DNA of 64,000 nucleotides from Nitrobacter sp039808345 (GTDB taxonomy: Bacteria; Pseudomonadota; Alphaproteobacteria; Rhizobiales; Xanthobacteraceae), in NCBI RefSeq assembly GCF_047824785.1, contig NZ_CP181167.1:3782001-3846000 (forward strand), read 5' to 3'. How positions within the stretch are numbered: the first letter of the stretch is position 1; the number at the start of each line of letters is the position of its first letter. Positions 8,863-18,829 of this stretch are shown in pieces. Under the pieces are notes generated by a model. That model was not told where the DNA came from. It did no database searches and was given only the letters and a program-made list of their open reading frames with translations. Position numbers and translations under genes: made by a program.

Positions 8863-11144
8863 CAGCCTGCCGCCCTTGTCTCTGCCGGCTCCAGCACCTC
8901 GGCCTGCTCCTGCACGACCTGCACGCCGACGGGCTTTTTCTGGGGTGACAGCGCTTCCGGCGCGAAGTCGTCGACCTCGATGACCCGGGCCACCGCCTCT
9001 TGCGCCGCCTTGTACTGCTCGGCTTCGGCCGGGGTGATGACGCGTTGCCTGACGGCGGCATCCGCATCGCGCAGGCGCGCTCCGCGCATCCGCTTGAACA
9101 CGCCCTCGGCGGCGGTCACCAGCAGGAACGCCTTTTCCAGCCGGGCCGGCCCGCCGTCATCATCGACATTCGACAGCCCCTGCGTCAGCCGATCGCGCGC
9201 GACGGAGGGCTCCAGCACCAGTTGGGCGCAGGCATGGATGACCTTGTCGCTCGGACCACGCGCCTGCGCGCCGAGCGGCTGGATCATGAATTTGAGCAGG
9301 ATGGCGACAACGCGGTTCGGCAGGTTCGCCAGGATGTCGGCGAACCGCTGCTCGATGGTGCGGAAACCGGTCACCATGCACCATTCGACCAAAGCGAGAT
9401 CGGCCTCCTGACGACCCTCCTCGTGCCAGCGCTTGAGCACCGCCGACAGGAGATACAGTTCGGAAAGAATGTCGCCGAAACGTGCGGACAGCATTTCCTT
9501 GCGCTTCAACTTGCCGCCGAGCGTCAGCAGCGCCATGTCGGCGCACAGGGCGAAAGCCGCCGAATAGCGCGAGAGCTGACGATAGAATCCGGTCACCGCG
9601 CCGGCATCATCCGGCGCGGGCGCGAAGGCCCCGCCGCTCCAGCTTCGTCCCCAGGCGCGGGACAGCGTCCTGAAGCTGTGGACGATGTGCTCCCAGAAGG
9701 TCTTGTCAAAGGTATCGAGACCCCGGGCCTTGTCCGTGTCGCCGAGCGCAATCATCTCATGCAGCAAATAGGGATGCGCCCGGATCGCACCCTGCCCGAA
9801 GATGATGAGATTGCGCGTCAGGATGTTGGCGCCTTCCACGGTGATCGAGACCGGCACCCCCCGATAGAGGTTGCCAAGATAATTCTGGGGCCCGTCGATC
9901 ACCGCCTTGCCGCCATGGATATCCATCGCATCGTCGATCACGGTGCGCAGCCGCTCGGTGGCGTGCAGCTTCATGATGCCCGAGATGACCGCGGGATGGT
10001 GGCCCTCATTGAGCGCGGCGCAGGTCAGCCGCCGCGCCGCATCGATCAGATAGGCTGTGGCGGCGATCCGGGCGAGCGGCTCCTCGACGCCCTCGAACTT
10101 CCCGATCGGAATGCCGAACTGTTCGCGGATGCGCGCATAAGCGCCGGTGGTGCGCGCGGCAAACGCCGCGCCCGCGGCCGACAACGAGGGCAGCGAGATG
10201 CCGCGTCCGGCGGCCAGCGCCGTCATCAGCATCTTCCAGCCCTGCCCCAGGCGCTCCTTGCCGCCGATGACATAGTCGAGCGGGATGAAAACGTCTTTTC
10301 CCCAGTTCGGACCGTTCTGGAAGACCTGCATCGCCGGCAGATGGCGACGGCCGATCGACACCCCCGGCAGATCGGTCGGGATCAACGCCACGCTGATGCC
10401 GAGGTCCTCCTGCGTGCCGATCAGATGATCCGGATCAAAGGCCTTGAAAGCGAGGCCGAGCAGCGTCGCCACCGGCCCCAGCGTGATGTAACGCTTGTGC
10501 CAGTTGAGCCTGAGCCCGAGCACCTCGCGGCCCTCGTACATACCTTTGCAGATGATGCCGGTATCGGTCATCGCCGCCGCGTCGGAGCCGGCTTCCGGGC
10601 TGGTGAGACCGAAGCACGGCACGTCGCGTCCGTCGGCCAGGCGCGGCAGCCATTTGTTCTGTTGATCCCTGGTGCCGAAACGCATCAGCAGTTCGCCGGG
10701 GCCGAGGGAGTTCGGCACCATCACCGTGACCGCGGCGACCAGCGAACGCGATGAAATCTTCCGCACGACTTCCGAATGCGCATAAGGCGAAAATCCGAGG
10801 CCGCCATGCTCGGTCGGAATGATCATGCCGAAGAATTTTTTCTGCTTGATGAAATCCCAGACTTCCGGCGGCAGATCGCGGCATTCCCAGTTGATTTTCC
10901 ATTCGTCGAGCATGGCGCACAGTTCGTCCACGGGCCCGTCGAGAAATGCCTGCTCGTCCGCCGTCAACGTCGCCGGCGGGGTATCGAGGAGCTTCGACCA
11001 GTCCGGATTGCCGGTGAACAGATCGGCATCCCACCAGACGTCCCCCGCTTCCAGCGCCTCGCGCTCGGTATCGGACATCGAGGGCAACACACGGCGCGCC
11101 CAGGAGAAGATCAGCTTGGAGATCACGTCACGGCGAAAACTCAT
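8862..11144 (-). CDS. FadE-like long acyl-CoA dehydrogenase
   Basis: 760-residue acyl-CoA dehydrogenase of the E. coli FadE class, which makes the trans-2 double bond in fatty acyl-CoA. Residues about 80-480 are the flavin dehydrogenase core (FGLTSPEAGSDAAAMTD, MQVFQNGPNWGKDVFIPLDY, FGIPIGKFEGVEEPLARIAA, IHGGKAVIDGPQNYLG). The long C-terminal extension corresponds to the DUF1974 region found in FadE. ATG at 11144 is preceded by AGAGG. It is the first gene of the fadE-thiolase-fadB operon. The promoter should lie in the roughly 400 bases upstream. Confidence 0.93.
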   Translation of the reverse strand: MSFRRDVISKLIFSWARRVLPSMSDTEREALEAGDVWWDADLFTGNPDWSKLLDTPPATLTADEQAFLDGPVDELCAMLDEWKINWECRDLPPEVWDFIKQKKFFGMIIPTEHGGLGFSPYAHSEVVRKISSRSLVAAVTVMVPNSLGPGELLMRFGTRDQQNKWLPRLADGRDVPCFGLTSPEAGSDAAAMTDTGIICKGMYEGREVLGLRLNWHKRYITLGPVATLLGLAFKAFDPDHLIGTQEDLGISVALIPTDLPGVSIGRRHLPAMQVFQNGPNWGKDVFIPLDYVIGGKERLGQGWKMLMTALAAGRGISLPSLSAAGAAFAARTTGAYARIREQFGIPIGKFEGVEEPLARIAATAYLIDAARRLTCAALNEGHHPAVISGIMKLHATERLRTVIDDAMDIHGGKAVIDGPQNYLGNLYRGVPVSITVEGANILTRNLIIFGQGAIRAHPYLLHEMIALGDTDKARGLDTFDKTFWEHIVHSFRTLSRAWGRSWSGGAFAPAPDDAGAVTGFYRQLSRYSAAFALCADMALLTLGGKLKRKEMLSARFGDILSELYLLSAVLKRWHEEGRQEADLALVEWCMVTGFRTIEQRFADILANLPNRVVAILLKFMIQPLGAQARGPSDKVIHACAQLVLEPSVARDRLTQGLSNVDDDGGPARLEKAFLLVTAAEGVFKRMRGARLRDADAAVRQRVITPAEAEQYKAAQEAVARVIEVDDFAPEALSPQKKPVGVQVVQEQAEVLEPAETRAAG

Positions 11145-11561
11145 CGCAATGTCCTCTTGTTCGGGTAATCGACGCCGTCGAGCGGTTCGGGATTGCTACA
11201 GGCAATGATCCTACACCCATAAGGGGAATATCTTTAGAATAGGGAAAGGCCGGCTTCATTTCATGTTTCATCTAAAATTGAACGAAAAATGCCCCGCGGA
11301 GCCCGGGGGTCCGAGCGCAAGGCCTGGTTGCGAGACGACGGCTGCTCGCCTTTATTGGTAAAATTTTAATCCTGTCCTCCGAAGATACCGCAGATTCGAA
11401 CGATTCATATGTTCGCGCCCGCGAGGCCTTCTCGCCACCCCGCCGCGCATCAAAGCACGGCGTCCTGACTCATCTTAACGAGAGACCAAATCAATGACTG
11501 GCTCTCGATCAACAGAGAACGGTTGATCGGCAGTTTTACCTGCATCGGAAGGATCCGAATA
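11145..11561. promoter_or_regulatory. divergent promoter region of fadE operon and chemoreceptor
   Basis: 417 bases between two divergent genes. It is notably AT-richer around 11215-11290 and 11350-11380 than the flanking genes. No gene, repeat-family copy or clear operator palindrome was recognised. Promoters for both directions must lie here. Confidence 0.5.
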
Positions 11562-13658
11562 ATGAAGGCGAAGATAAGCGTTATATTGCCCGCGATCGTC
11601 TCCGCACTTGTCATGATAGGCGCCCTTTCCGCCGGAATCATGGCCTATCAAGCATACGAACAGCGCCAGCAATCCGAAGCATTTCTCGAAGTGAACCACA
11701 TCTCGCAATTGCTGCTGCGAAGCGCGGGACAATGGGCGGTGGAGCGCGGATTGACCAACGCGCCGCTCATGTCGCCCGATGCCATGCCCGCTGAACGTCG
11801 CCCTCAGATTCTTGAAGCACGGCAAACCGCCGATCGCGCATTTTCCGAGGCTGCCCGGCTTCTGCGCGAGCATCCGGCGATGAAATCCGCGGAATCCCGG
11901 ATCTCTGAGGCCGAGAGTGCTTTTCAGGCGTTCGTCGGGTTTCGCACGCGCCTCGACGAGAATCTCGCCAGGCGGGGATCGGAACGGAGCCCGGAGGTCG
12001 TGGAGAGCTTCGCGCCGACCATCACGAAGTTGATCGAGGTTTCCGGCAACACGCTGCGGCTCACGCTGGAAACGCTGACGCGTCCGCCCACCGCGACTTT
12101 GACGCAACTGGTCAGCTTGCGTCATCTGACCGCGCAGATGGCGGAGAACGCCGGAAGGGAGCGCGCGCTCTTCGGAGGAATTGTCAGCTCCCGCGCCGGG
12201 ATTTCCACAAGCAGCTTGCGGACCATCGCGCGTTTCCGCGGAAACGTGGAACTGGCATGGGAAACCATCTCGCCGATCCGGATGCGCGCCGACCTGCCGG
12301 CAAAAGTCGCGGATGCAATCTCTGGCGTCGAAAAGGATTATTTCCAGCGCTACGGCCAGACTCGCGACGCCGTGTTCGCCGCATCCGAGACAGGTGAATA
12401 CAAAATCAGCGGCAGCGACTATGTCGCGCAGGCGACGACCGCGATCAATTCGATACTCCGGCTGGCCGATGCAGTGGGGGAAGCGGCCGACCAGGACGCG
12501 GCCAGGGTAGCCGCGGACAGCCGGTCCCAACTGCTCAGCGCCGCACTGATATTGCTGGGCTGTATCGTTCTCGCCCTTATCAGCTTCTGGATCGCGTTCT
12601 CGCGCATCCTGCGGCCGATGGCGGCGCTGACGGCCGCCATGGGTGAACTCGCAAAAGGCAACTTCGCCGTCGTCCTGCCCGGACTGGAGCGCAAGGATGA
12701 AATGGGCGACATGGCGCGCGCGGTCGAAACCTTCAAGATCAAGGCCGAGCAGAAGGCGCGCGATGAAGCGGAAGCGAAAATGAAGCAGGATCAGTTGGCC
12801 GCGCAGCAGCGCAAGGCGGACATGCACCGGCTGGCCGACGGTTTCGAAGCGGCGGTCGGCGCGGTGATCCAGACCGTATCCTCGGCGGCGACCCAGCTCG
12901 AAGATTCGGCGACCTCCCTGACCCAGACGGCCGAGCAAACCCACCAGCTGTCGTCCGCCGTGGCGGCGGCTTCCGAGGAAGCCACGGTCAACGTTCAGTC
13001 CGTGGCTTCAGCAAGCGAGGAAATGGCGGCTTCCGTGAACGAAATCAGCCGGCAAGTGCAGGAAGCATCGAGGATCGCAAGCGACGCGGCGCAGAAGGCC
13101 CATCGCGCCGACCTGCGCATCAATTCGCTGTCGCAGGCATCGGCGAAGATCGGAGACGTCGTCGAACTGATCAATACCATCGCGAGCCAGACCAATCTCC
13201 TGGCCCTCAATGCAACCATCGAGGCCGCTCGCGCAGGTGAAGCCGGCCGCGGCTTTGCGGTCGTCGCGTCCGAGGTGAAGGCGCTGGCCGAGCAGACCGC
13301 GAAAGCCACCGCTGAAATCGGCCAGCAGATTACAAGCATCCAGTCGGCGACCGACGATTCCGTCGATAACGTGAAGGAGATCGGCATCGTCATCGGCAGG
13401 ATCGCGGAGATCTCCGCCACGATCGCTTCGGCCGTCGAGGAGCAGGCGTCCGCCACTCAGGAAATATCCCGCAACGTCCAGCAGGCCGCGGCAGGGACCT
13501 CGGAAGTGTCCTCCAACATTATCGAGGTCAGCAACGGAGCTTCCGTGACAGGCAGCGCCTCCACGCAGGCGCTCGCCGCGGCGAAGTCCCTGGCCGGAGA
13601 CACCGACCGCCTCAAGCAGGAAGTCGAGAAATTTCTCGCAACGGTCAGAGCCGCCTGA
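11562..13658 (+). CDS. methyl-accepting chemotaxis protein
   Basis: 698-residue transmembrane chemoreceptor. Membrane segment one spans about residues 6-28 (ISVILPAIVSALVMIGALSAG), followed by a periplasmic, largely helical sensing region to about 325. Membrane segment two (LLSAALILLGCIVLALISFW) leads into a HAMP domain. The cytoplasmic signalling helix bundle has the conserved tip IASQTNLLALNATIEAARAG and FAVVASEVKALAEQTAKAT. ATG at 11562 has GGAAGG upstream, better than the earlier in-frame ATG at 11523. No chemotaxis kinase genes adjoin, so it is an orphan receptor; the ligand cannot be told from sequence. Confidence 0.93.
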   Translation: MKAKISVILPAIVSALVMIGALSAGIMAYQAYEQRQQSEAFLEVNHISQLLLRSAGQWAVERGLTNAPLMSPDAMPAERRPQILEARQTADRAFSEAARLLREHPAMKSAESRISEAESAFQAFVGFRTRLDENLARRGSERSPEVVESFAPTITKLIEVSGNTLRLTLETLTRPPTATLTQLVSLRHLTAQMAENAGRERALFGGIVSSRAGISTSSLRTIARFRGNVELAWETISPIRMRADLPAKVADAISGVEKDYFQRYGQTRDAVFAASETGEYKISGSDYVAQATTAINSILRLADAVGEAADQDAARVAADSRSQLLSAALILLGCIVLALISFWIAFSRILRPMAALTAAMGELAKGNFAVVLPGLERKDEMGDMARAVETFKIKAEQKARDEAEAKMKQDQLAAQQRKADMHRLADGFEAAVGAVIQTVSSAATQLEDSATSLTQTAEQTHQLSSAVAAASEEATVNVQSVASASEEMAASVNEISRQVQEASRIASDAAQKAHRADLRINSLSQASAKIGDVVELINTIASQTNLLALNATIEAARAGEAGRGFAVVASEVKALAEQTAKATAEIGQQITSIQSATDDSVDNVKEIGIVIGRIAEISATIASAVEEQASATQEISRNVQQAAAGTSEVSSNIIEVSNGASVTGSASTQALAAAKSLAGDTDRLKQEVEKFLATVRAA

Positions 13659-13711
13659 CATCCGGCGGCGCAGGGCCTTCGCGGTCCGTGGCATCTTGAT
13701 GCTAACGTGAA

Positions 13712-13741
13712 TCATGAGCGGGTTGGCCGATCCGCTCATGA
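13712..13741. terminator. hairpin after chemoreceptor gene
   Basis: Perfect 10-base stem TCATGAGCGG / CCGCTCATGA with a 10-base loop, 53 bases after the chemoreceptor stop. There is no clear T-run, so terminator function is only suggested by position. Confidence 0.35.
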
Positions 13742-13801
13742 ACGTTCTCTTCGCAATCTTTCCCGGATTGAATACGGAACGCCACCAGCATTTTGCGCGC
13801 G

Positions 13802-13826
13802 GGAACCCTTCAACGCGCCGCACGTT
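13802..13826 (+). promoter_or_regulatory. EcfG-type general stress promoter (csbD)
   Basis: GGAAC at 13802-13806 and CGTT at 13823-13826 separated by exactly 16 bases, matching the known alphaproteobacterial EcfG consensus GGAAC-N16/17-CGTT. It is 35 bases upstream of the csbD start, a suitable promoter distance for a stress protein. Confidence 0.75.
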
Positions 13827-13861
13827 AGGTCAATGCAGACTGACGTTAAGGAGAAAGACTG

Positions 13862-14077
13862 ATGGGTTCCACGACCGACAAGATCAAGGGCACCGCCAAC
13901 GAAGCAATCGGCAAGGCCAAACAGGTTATCGGCGAAGCCACCGGTTCGGAGAAGCTTCAGGGCGAAGGCGCGATTCAGGAACTGAAAGGCAAGGGCCAGA
14001 ACGCGCTCGGCGACGCCAAGCAGGCGACCAAGGACGCCGCCGACAAAGCGGCCGCCACCATCAACAAGAATCTCTGA
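13862..14077 (+). CDS. CsbD-family stress protein
   Basis: 71-residue hydrophilic protein (MGSTTDKIKGTANEAIGKAK...) of the CsbD family, small general-stress proteins of unknown biochemical role. The family's repeated KGxAxEAxGKAK pattern is visible and the protein is Lys/Ala/Gly-rich without membrane segments. A strong ribosome site (AAGGAGAAA) precedes the ATG. An EcfG-type promoter sits 35 bases upstream, so induction by stress through PhyR-EcfG is expected. It is monocistronic by position. Confidence 0.93.
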   Translation: MGSTTDKIKGTANEAIGKAKQVIGEATGSEKLQGEGAIQELKGKGQNALGDAKQATKDAADKAAATINKNL

Positions 14078-14228
14078 TTGCCAAACAAAACATGTAATCA
14101 CGTTCGGATGTGAATGGGCCGGCTCCTTGTGGGCCGGCTCTGCCGTGCGGCGAAGATAAAGACAACACATCCGGTCCCTATTAAACTGAACGGGTTTCGC
14201 GACGCGACGCGGGCTGCTAAGACGCTTC

Positions 14229-14996
14229 ATGCTCAAGGTCGCCGCTTTGCATCAGTTCACGCCGCTGCCGGATTTTCGTGCGTTGCGCGAGCCGCTGCGC
14301 GGGCTGTGCGCGGCACACGCCATCAAGGGCTCGATCCTGCTCGCCGCCGAGGGCATCAACGGCACCGTCGCCGGAACGCCCGCCGCGATCGATGCGCTGA
14401 TATCGGAACTACAGAACGGCGCGCTGTTCTCCGGCCGGCTGAATAATCTCGAGCTGAAATTTTCTCCCGCCTCGACGATGCCGTTTGCCCGGCTCAAGGT
14501 CCGGCTGAAGAAGGAGATCGTGACGCTGGGTGATCCCGCGACCGATCCGACCCGCGCGGTCGGCATCTATGTCGACCCTCAGGACTGGAATGAACTGATC
14601 GCCGCGCCCGGCACGCTTCTCCTCGATGTCCGCAACGACTTCGAGGTTGCCATGGGCAGCTTCGAAGGCGCGATCGATCCGCAACTCGCCTGTTTCGGGC
14701 AATTCAAGGATTTCGCCGCGCAAGAACTCGATCATCGAAAGCACCGCCGGATCGCGATGTATTGCACGGGCGGGATTCGTTGCGAGAAGGCAAGCTCCTA
14801 TCTGCTGTCGCGCGGATTCAAGGACGTCTACCATCTCAAGGGCGGCATTCTGAAGTATCTTGAAAAGATTCCTGAAAGTGAGAGTCGCTGGCGAGGCGAA
14901 TGTTTTGTATTCGACGACAGAATCGCTCTCAGTCACGGATTGAAGCAATCCCGGCCGGCGGGCCGGATGATGGACGGAGCGCCGCGCGATGACTGA
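14229..14996 (+). CDS. trhO: tRNA uridine 5-hydroxylase, rhodanese-type
   Basis: 255-residue TrhO (YceA/UPF0176) protein that hydroxylates uridine 34 of certain tRNAs in an oxygen-dependent way. The N-terminal ferredoxin-like part has the diagnostic GSILLAAEGINGTVAG. The rhodanese domain follows, with the active-site cysteine in MYCTGGIRCEKASSYLLSRG and then VYHLKGGILKYLE. The downstream slyX start lies inside the last codons (8-base overlap), so the two are co-translated. The family C-terminus with further cysteines is shortened here, as in other alphaproteobacterial members. Confidence 0.93.
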   Translation: MLKVAALHQFTPLPDFRALREPLRGLCAAHAIKGSILLAAEGINGTVAGTPAAIDALISELQNGALFSGRLNNLELKFSPASTMPFARLKVRLKKEIVTLGDPATDPTRAVGIYVDPQDWNELIAAPGTLLLDVRNDFEVAMGSFEGAIDPQLACFGQFKDFAAQELDHRKHRRIAMYCTGGIRCEKASSYLLSRGFKDVYHLKGGILKYLEKIPESESRWRGECFVFDDRIALSHGLKQSRPAGRMMDGAPRDD

Positions 14997-15201
14997 CGAG
15001 ACTTTCGCGGACCGCATCGAGGCGCTCGAGATGCGCGCGACGTATCAGGAAGAAGCTATCGAGACGCTGAACCAGGTCGTCACCACGCAGTGGAAGCAGA
15101 TCGACACGCTGATACGACAGATCGCCGAACTGGGCGAGCGCCTGCGGGAGGCTGAAGCCGCGCGACCTGCCCCTTCCAATGAGCCGCCACCGCATTATTG
15201 A
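14989..15201 (+). CDS. slyX: SlyX family protein
   Basis: 70-residue protein predicted as one long coiled coil (DRIEALEMRATYQEEAIETL, then VVTTQWKQIDTLIRQIAELGERL) with a Pro-rich end PPPHY, the standard SlyX ending. Molecular function is unknown. It overlaps the trhO 3' end by 8 bases, suggesting translational coupling. Confidence 0.9.
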   Translation: MTDETFADRIEALEMRATYQEEAIETLNQVVTTQWKQIDTLIRQIAELGERLREAEAARPAPSNEPPPHY

Positions 15202-15348
15202 AGCGGACGCAACCGTTTTCTCCCGTATCGCCGTTGATCGGCAGCCGTTCTGGGCTTATCAGAGGGCGCAACTACCACGCATCGCCGCCGCGGTCGTTGC
15301 TTACGCCGCCGTCAACAGTCAAAGCGACGCACGCAGGACAAGGATCGC

Positions 15349-16665
15349 ATGAGCGCGGAAGTCTCGATTGGGGACGCAGAGGCCGCCCGGCTTGCTCCGC
15401 ATCCGCTCCGCAACGCGATCCTGGGCGAACTCCATGCGCGGCCTTTCACGGCGCTGACCGTCCCAGCCCGGATCCTGCATTTCGCGTTCGATACCGCCGG
15501 CGAGCGCGGGCACGCCGACCGCGTCAACCTCGCGAAGTTCTGCGAGGCGCGCGGCCTTCCCGTGCCGACCTTCTCCGAACGGCACTATCGCGTCGCCTTC
15601 GGCACCACCGCGCTGCGGTGGGAGCAGCATTCCGAGTTCACGACCTATACCTGGGAGCTGCCGTCTCCCGCGGGCGGCATTCCGTTTCACCCGCCAGCCG
15701 CCGCGCTCGCAACCCCCATGCAGCTCGTGCCGCAGCCCGGACCGCTGCTCGTCGCCATCGACATGCATGTGCTGGCCGACGGGCCCGCCGTCCAGCCGCC
15801 GGAGCGGCTGTTCGAGCGAACCAGCCTGGCGCTCGCCGAAAACAATGACGGCGCCGCGATCTACGCCACGGACTTCCAGCCCGATCCGTCCGGCTTCGTG
15901 CGAATCCTGGTCGTCGACCGCAAGCTCAATCCCGACCGCGCCGGCGCGCTGACGCAGCGCGTGATCGAGATCGAGACCTATCGCACGCTCGCCTTGCTCG
16001 GGCTGCCCGAAGCGCAGCGGCTCTCGCCTTCGATCAGCGCGGTCGAGCAGCGCCTCGCCGAAGTGACCGACAAGATGCGTTCTAACCGCAATCTCGCGGA
16101 CAATCGCCACCTGCTCGATGAACTCACGGCGCTGGCCGCCGAGGTCGAGGCCGGCGCCGCGGCCAGCGTCTTCCGCTTCGGCGCCAGCCGCGCCTATTAT
16201 GAGATCGTGCAGCAGCGGCTGGCCACCGTCGGCGAACGGAAGGTGGCCGGGCTGCCGACGTGGAGTTCGTTCCTGGCGCGGCGGATGGCGCCGGCGATGC
16301 GGACCTGCGTAACCACCGAGGCCCGTCAGGAGAGTCTCTCGCTCAAGCTCTCGCGCACCGCCAACCTGCTGCGAACACGCGTCGACGTCGAGCTTGAGCA
16401 GCAGAACCAGGAACTCCTGAAATCGATGAACGCCCGCACCCGGATGCAACTCCGGCTGCAGACCACGGTCGAGGGACTGTCGGTCGCGGCGATCACCTAC
16501 TACGTCGTCAGCCTGTTCGGCTATATCGCCAAGGCGCTGCACGATTCCGGAACGCTCGCGATCAAGCCGGGCCACCTGACCGCGGCCTTCATTCCGGTCG
16601 CGGCGTTAACGATCTGGTCGATCGTGCGCCGCATTCGCCACAAGCACATCGGCCACGACGGCTGA
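15349..16665 (+). CDS. DUF3422 family membrane protein
   Basis: 438-residue protein of the DUF3422 family, function unknown. It starts within the typical HPLRNAILGELHARPF motif. The large N-terminal part is soluble. The last 80 or so residues carry two hydrophobic segments (SVAAITYYVVSLFGYIAKAL and LTAAFIPVAALTIWSIV) separated by a short loop, so the protein is probably anchored in the inner membrane with most of its mass cytoplasmic. ATG at 15349 has AAGGA upstream. It converges with the nitronate monooxygenase gene with only 31 bases between stops. Confidence 0.88.
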   Translation: MSAEVSIGDAEAARLAPHPLRNAILGELHARPFTALTVPARILHFAFDTAGERGHADRVNLAKFCEARGLPVPTFSERHYRVAFGTTALRWEQHSEFTTYTWELPSPAGGIPFHPPAAALATPMQLVPQPGPLLVAIDMHVLADGPAVQPPERLFERTSLALAENNDGAAIYATDFQPDPSGFVRILVVDRKLNPDRAGALTQRVIEIETYRTLALLGLPEAQRLSPSISAVEQRLAEVTDKMRSNRNLADNRHLLDELTALAAEVEAGAAASVFRFGASRAYYEIVQQRLATVGERKVAGLPTWSSFLARRMAPAMRTCVTTEARQESLSLKLSRTANLLRTRVDVELEQQNQELLKSMNARTRMQLRLQTTVEGLSVAAITYYVVSLFGYIAKALHDSGTLAIKPGHLTAAFIPVAALTIWSIVRRIRHKHIGHDG

Positions 16666-16696
16666 ACCTCCGGCGCATTTCGCTCCTGTATCCGCG

Positions 16697-17683
16697 CTAC
16701 GCCGCCCTGCCCTCAAGCAGGCCTGTCAGCCGCTGGCGGATGATGCGCTCCGCCCCGCTCACGATGCGCTCGATCAGCTCCTTGCAGCTTGGCACATCAT
16801 GGATCAGACCCGCCGTCATGCCGCAGCTCCATGCGCCGGCATTCACGTCGCCTTCGATCATGACCCGCGGATAGACGCCGGCGACCTGCTCGATGATGTC
16901 GTCGATCCTGAGGCTCTCGCCTTTCTCGCGTTCGATCTCCATCAGTCTCTCGACCTTGCGGTTGTTCAGCACGCGCTCGGTGTTGCGCAGCGCGCGCATG
17001 ATCAGCCGAGTGTCGCGTTCGGAGGCCGCGACCAGCGCCTGCTTCACATTATCATGCACCGGCGCCTCCTTCGTCGCGATGAAGCGGGTGCCCATGTTCA
17101 TGCCATCGGCGCCGAGCGCCAGGGCGGCGACCAGGCTGCGCGCATCCGCCATGCCGCCCGACGCCACGAAAGGAATCCTGAGTTCGTCGGCCGCGCGCGG
17201 CAGCAGGATCATGTTGGGGATGTCGTCCTCGCCGGGATGACCGCCGCACTCGAAGCCGTCGACGCTGACCGCATCACAGCCGATCTGTTCCGCTTTCAAC
17301 GCGTGCCGCACCGAGGTGCATTTGTGGATCACCTTGATGCCGGCGGCCTTGAGCGCGGCCATGTAGGCTTCCGGGTTGCGGCCCGCCGTTTCAACGATCC
17401 TGACGCCGCTTTCCACGATCGCGCGGATATATTCAGGATAGGGCGGCGCGGTGAAGGCGGGCAGAAACGTCAGGTTCACGCCGAACGGCCTGCCTGTCAT
17501 GTCCCGGCAGCGCGCGATTTCCTTCGCCAGCAATTCCGGCGTCTTCTGGGTCAACGCGGTGATGATTCCAAGCCCGCCCGCGTTGGCGACGGCGGCGGCC
17601 AGCTCCGCGAAGCCAACATAATGCATGCCGCCCTGGATGATCGGATGCTCGATGCCGAACAGTTCCGTAATGGCCGTTTTCAC
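16697..17683 (-). CDS. nitronate monooxygenase family FMN enzyme
   Basis: 328-residue TIM-barrel flavoprotein of the nitronate monooxygenase (2-nitropropane dioxygenase) family, which oxidises alkyl nitronates to carbonyl compound and nitrite. Visible motifs are IEHPIIQGGMHYVGFAELAA at the start, CDAVSVDGFECGGHPGEDD, and the phosphate-binding PFVASGGMADARSLVAAL and GADGMNMGTRFIAT. The frame is open to 17923, but a GTG at 17683 with GGGAG upstream is the best start and gives the normal family length. Substrate is uncertain; annotated homologues include enzymes with other roles. Confidence 0.88.
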   Translation of the reverse strand: MKTAITELFGIEHPIIQGGMHYVGFAELAAAVANAGGLGIITALTQKTPELLAKEIARCRDMTGRPFGVNLTFLPAFTAPPYPEYIRAIVESGVRIVETAGRNPEAYMAALKAAGIKVIHKCTSVRHALKAEQIGCDAVSVDGFECGGHPGEDDIPNMILLPRAADELRIPFVASGGMADARSLVAALALGADGMNMGTRFIATKEAPVHDNVKQALVAASERDTRLIMRALRNTERVLNNRKVERLMEIEREKGESLRIDDIIEQVAGVYPRVMIEGDVNAGAWSCGMTAGLIHDVPSCKELIERIVSGAERIIRQRLTGLLEGRAA

Positions 17684-18040
17684 ATAAAGCTCCCGATTCG
17701 ATGGCGATGGCGATGGCCGCGCTTTCGGCATGCTCACACCCGGCGGTCTATCCGGCAAGCGGGATTCGGCGGCTCCGGATTGATGCCATGGCCGGCCGAT
17801 CGCGCGGTCACTTGACAGGCCGCCATAGGTCGGTTTCACTTGCTCCTCATACTGTTCCACGACCTGCCTGTCGCCAATGAGGCAGCGTCCATTGCTGATC
17901 GTGAGGCCGCTCTGAAGCAGCACCTGCGGCTTTCTCCGCGCCTGATGTAAAGGCCGCGGGCCGGAAAATGAGCGACGACGAAAACCGGACAGCGATCAAG
18001 AGCAAGAACTCAGGACATGGCTGACGCAGAAGAGGAAACG

Positions 18041-18643
18041 ATGGAGCAACGCCGTGCTCCCCACATTTCCGCAGGGTCCGACCCCGGCACGAATCCGATC
18101 GGGGTCGTGGCCTATGATGATGGCCTTGTCAGGGATGCCCTCATGGCCCAATGCGCGGCCGACCTTGCCACGTCAGGCTACAGGCTCGGAGGCATCGTCC
18201 AGTCGAATCCGCACCGTGAAGGCCGGCGGCGATGCGATATGTATGTCAAGGATCTGCTGGGCGGCGATGAAGTCAAGATCTCGCAGGACCGCGGCAACGA
18301 GGCGAGGGGATGCCGGCTCGACCAGGATGCGTTCGCGCGCATCGACGCCTGGATCGAGCGCGCGGTCCTCGAACATGTCGATCTGCTCATCATCAACAAA
18401 TTCGGCAGGGAAGAAGCCCAGGGCCGGGGACTGCGCGCGGTCATCGCCGAAGCCCTGATCGCCGATATTCCGGTTATCATCGGCGTTTCCTCGCAGAATC
18501 TCGCGGATTTCCTGGCATTCGCCGGAGATTCAGCCACGCGTTTGAGCCCCGACATCGACACCATGACGACCTGGTGCCGCAATGCGATCAAACGGCGCAC
18601 TCAGGATCAGTGCGAGCCGGGGCTCCCGCCGGTGGGCGCATAA
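18041..18643 (+). CDS. DUF2478 domain protein
   Basis: 200-residue cytosolic protein of the DUF2478 family, nucleoside-triphosphatase-like proteins often found beside molybdenum-related genes. It begins its domain with IGVVAYDDGLVRDALMAQCA and contains GYRLGGIVQ, VDLLIINKFGREEAQGRGLR and DIPVIIGVSSQNL, the last of these resembling a Rossmann-like ATPase. The ATG at 18041 has AGAGG 5 bases upstream; an in-frame ATG at 18017 is also possible. A molybdoenzyme (sorA) is in the window but 18 kb away, so a molybdenum link is only family knowledge. Confidence 0.8.
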   Translation: MEQRRAPHISAGSDPGTNPIGVVAYDDGLVRDALMAQCAADLATSGYRLGGIVQSNPHREGRRRCDMYVKDLLGGDEVKISQDRGNEARGCRLDQDAFARIDAWIERAVLEHVDLLIINKFGREEAQGRGLRAVIAEALIADIPVIIGVSSQNLADFLAFAGDSATRLSPDIDTMTTWCRNAIKRRTQDQCEPGLPPVGA

Positions 18644-18829
18644 CCGACCGGCATAAAGGCTGCTGGCTGGATGAACTGGAAAAGGCTAGTCTTTGGGCCG
18701 GCGTCCGTTCGGGGGATAACGAACGGCGTCATGCCGCCGCCGGCCTGCTCCCATGGCTTCGAACGGTACCAGACAAATCCGCAACCACTTCATTATTATT
18801 CTCTAGCGCAAAACAGATGAAACGACGCG

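Noticed and set aside
9000..10754. 584-codon plus-strand open frame
   Set aside because: Antisense shadow of the FadE-like gene, which has all family motifs on the other strand.
14116..14140. GGGCCGGCTC repeated twice after csbD, as a terminator
   Set aside because: Only a bulged eight-pair stem is possible and there is no T-run; it is better described as a short direct repeat.
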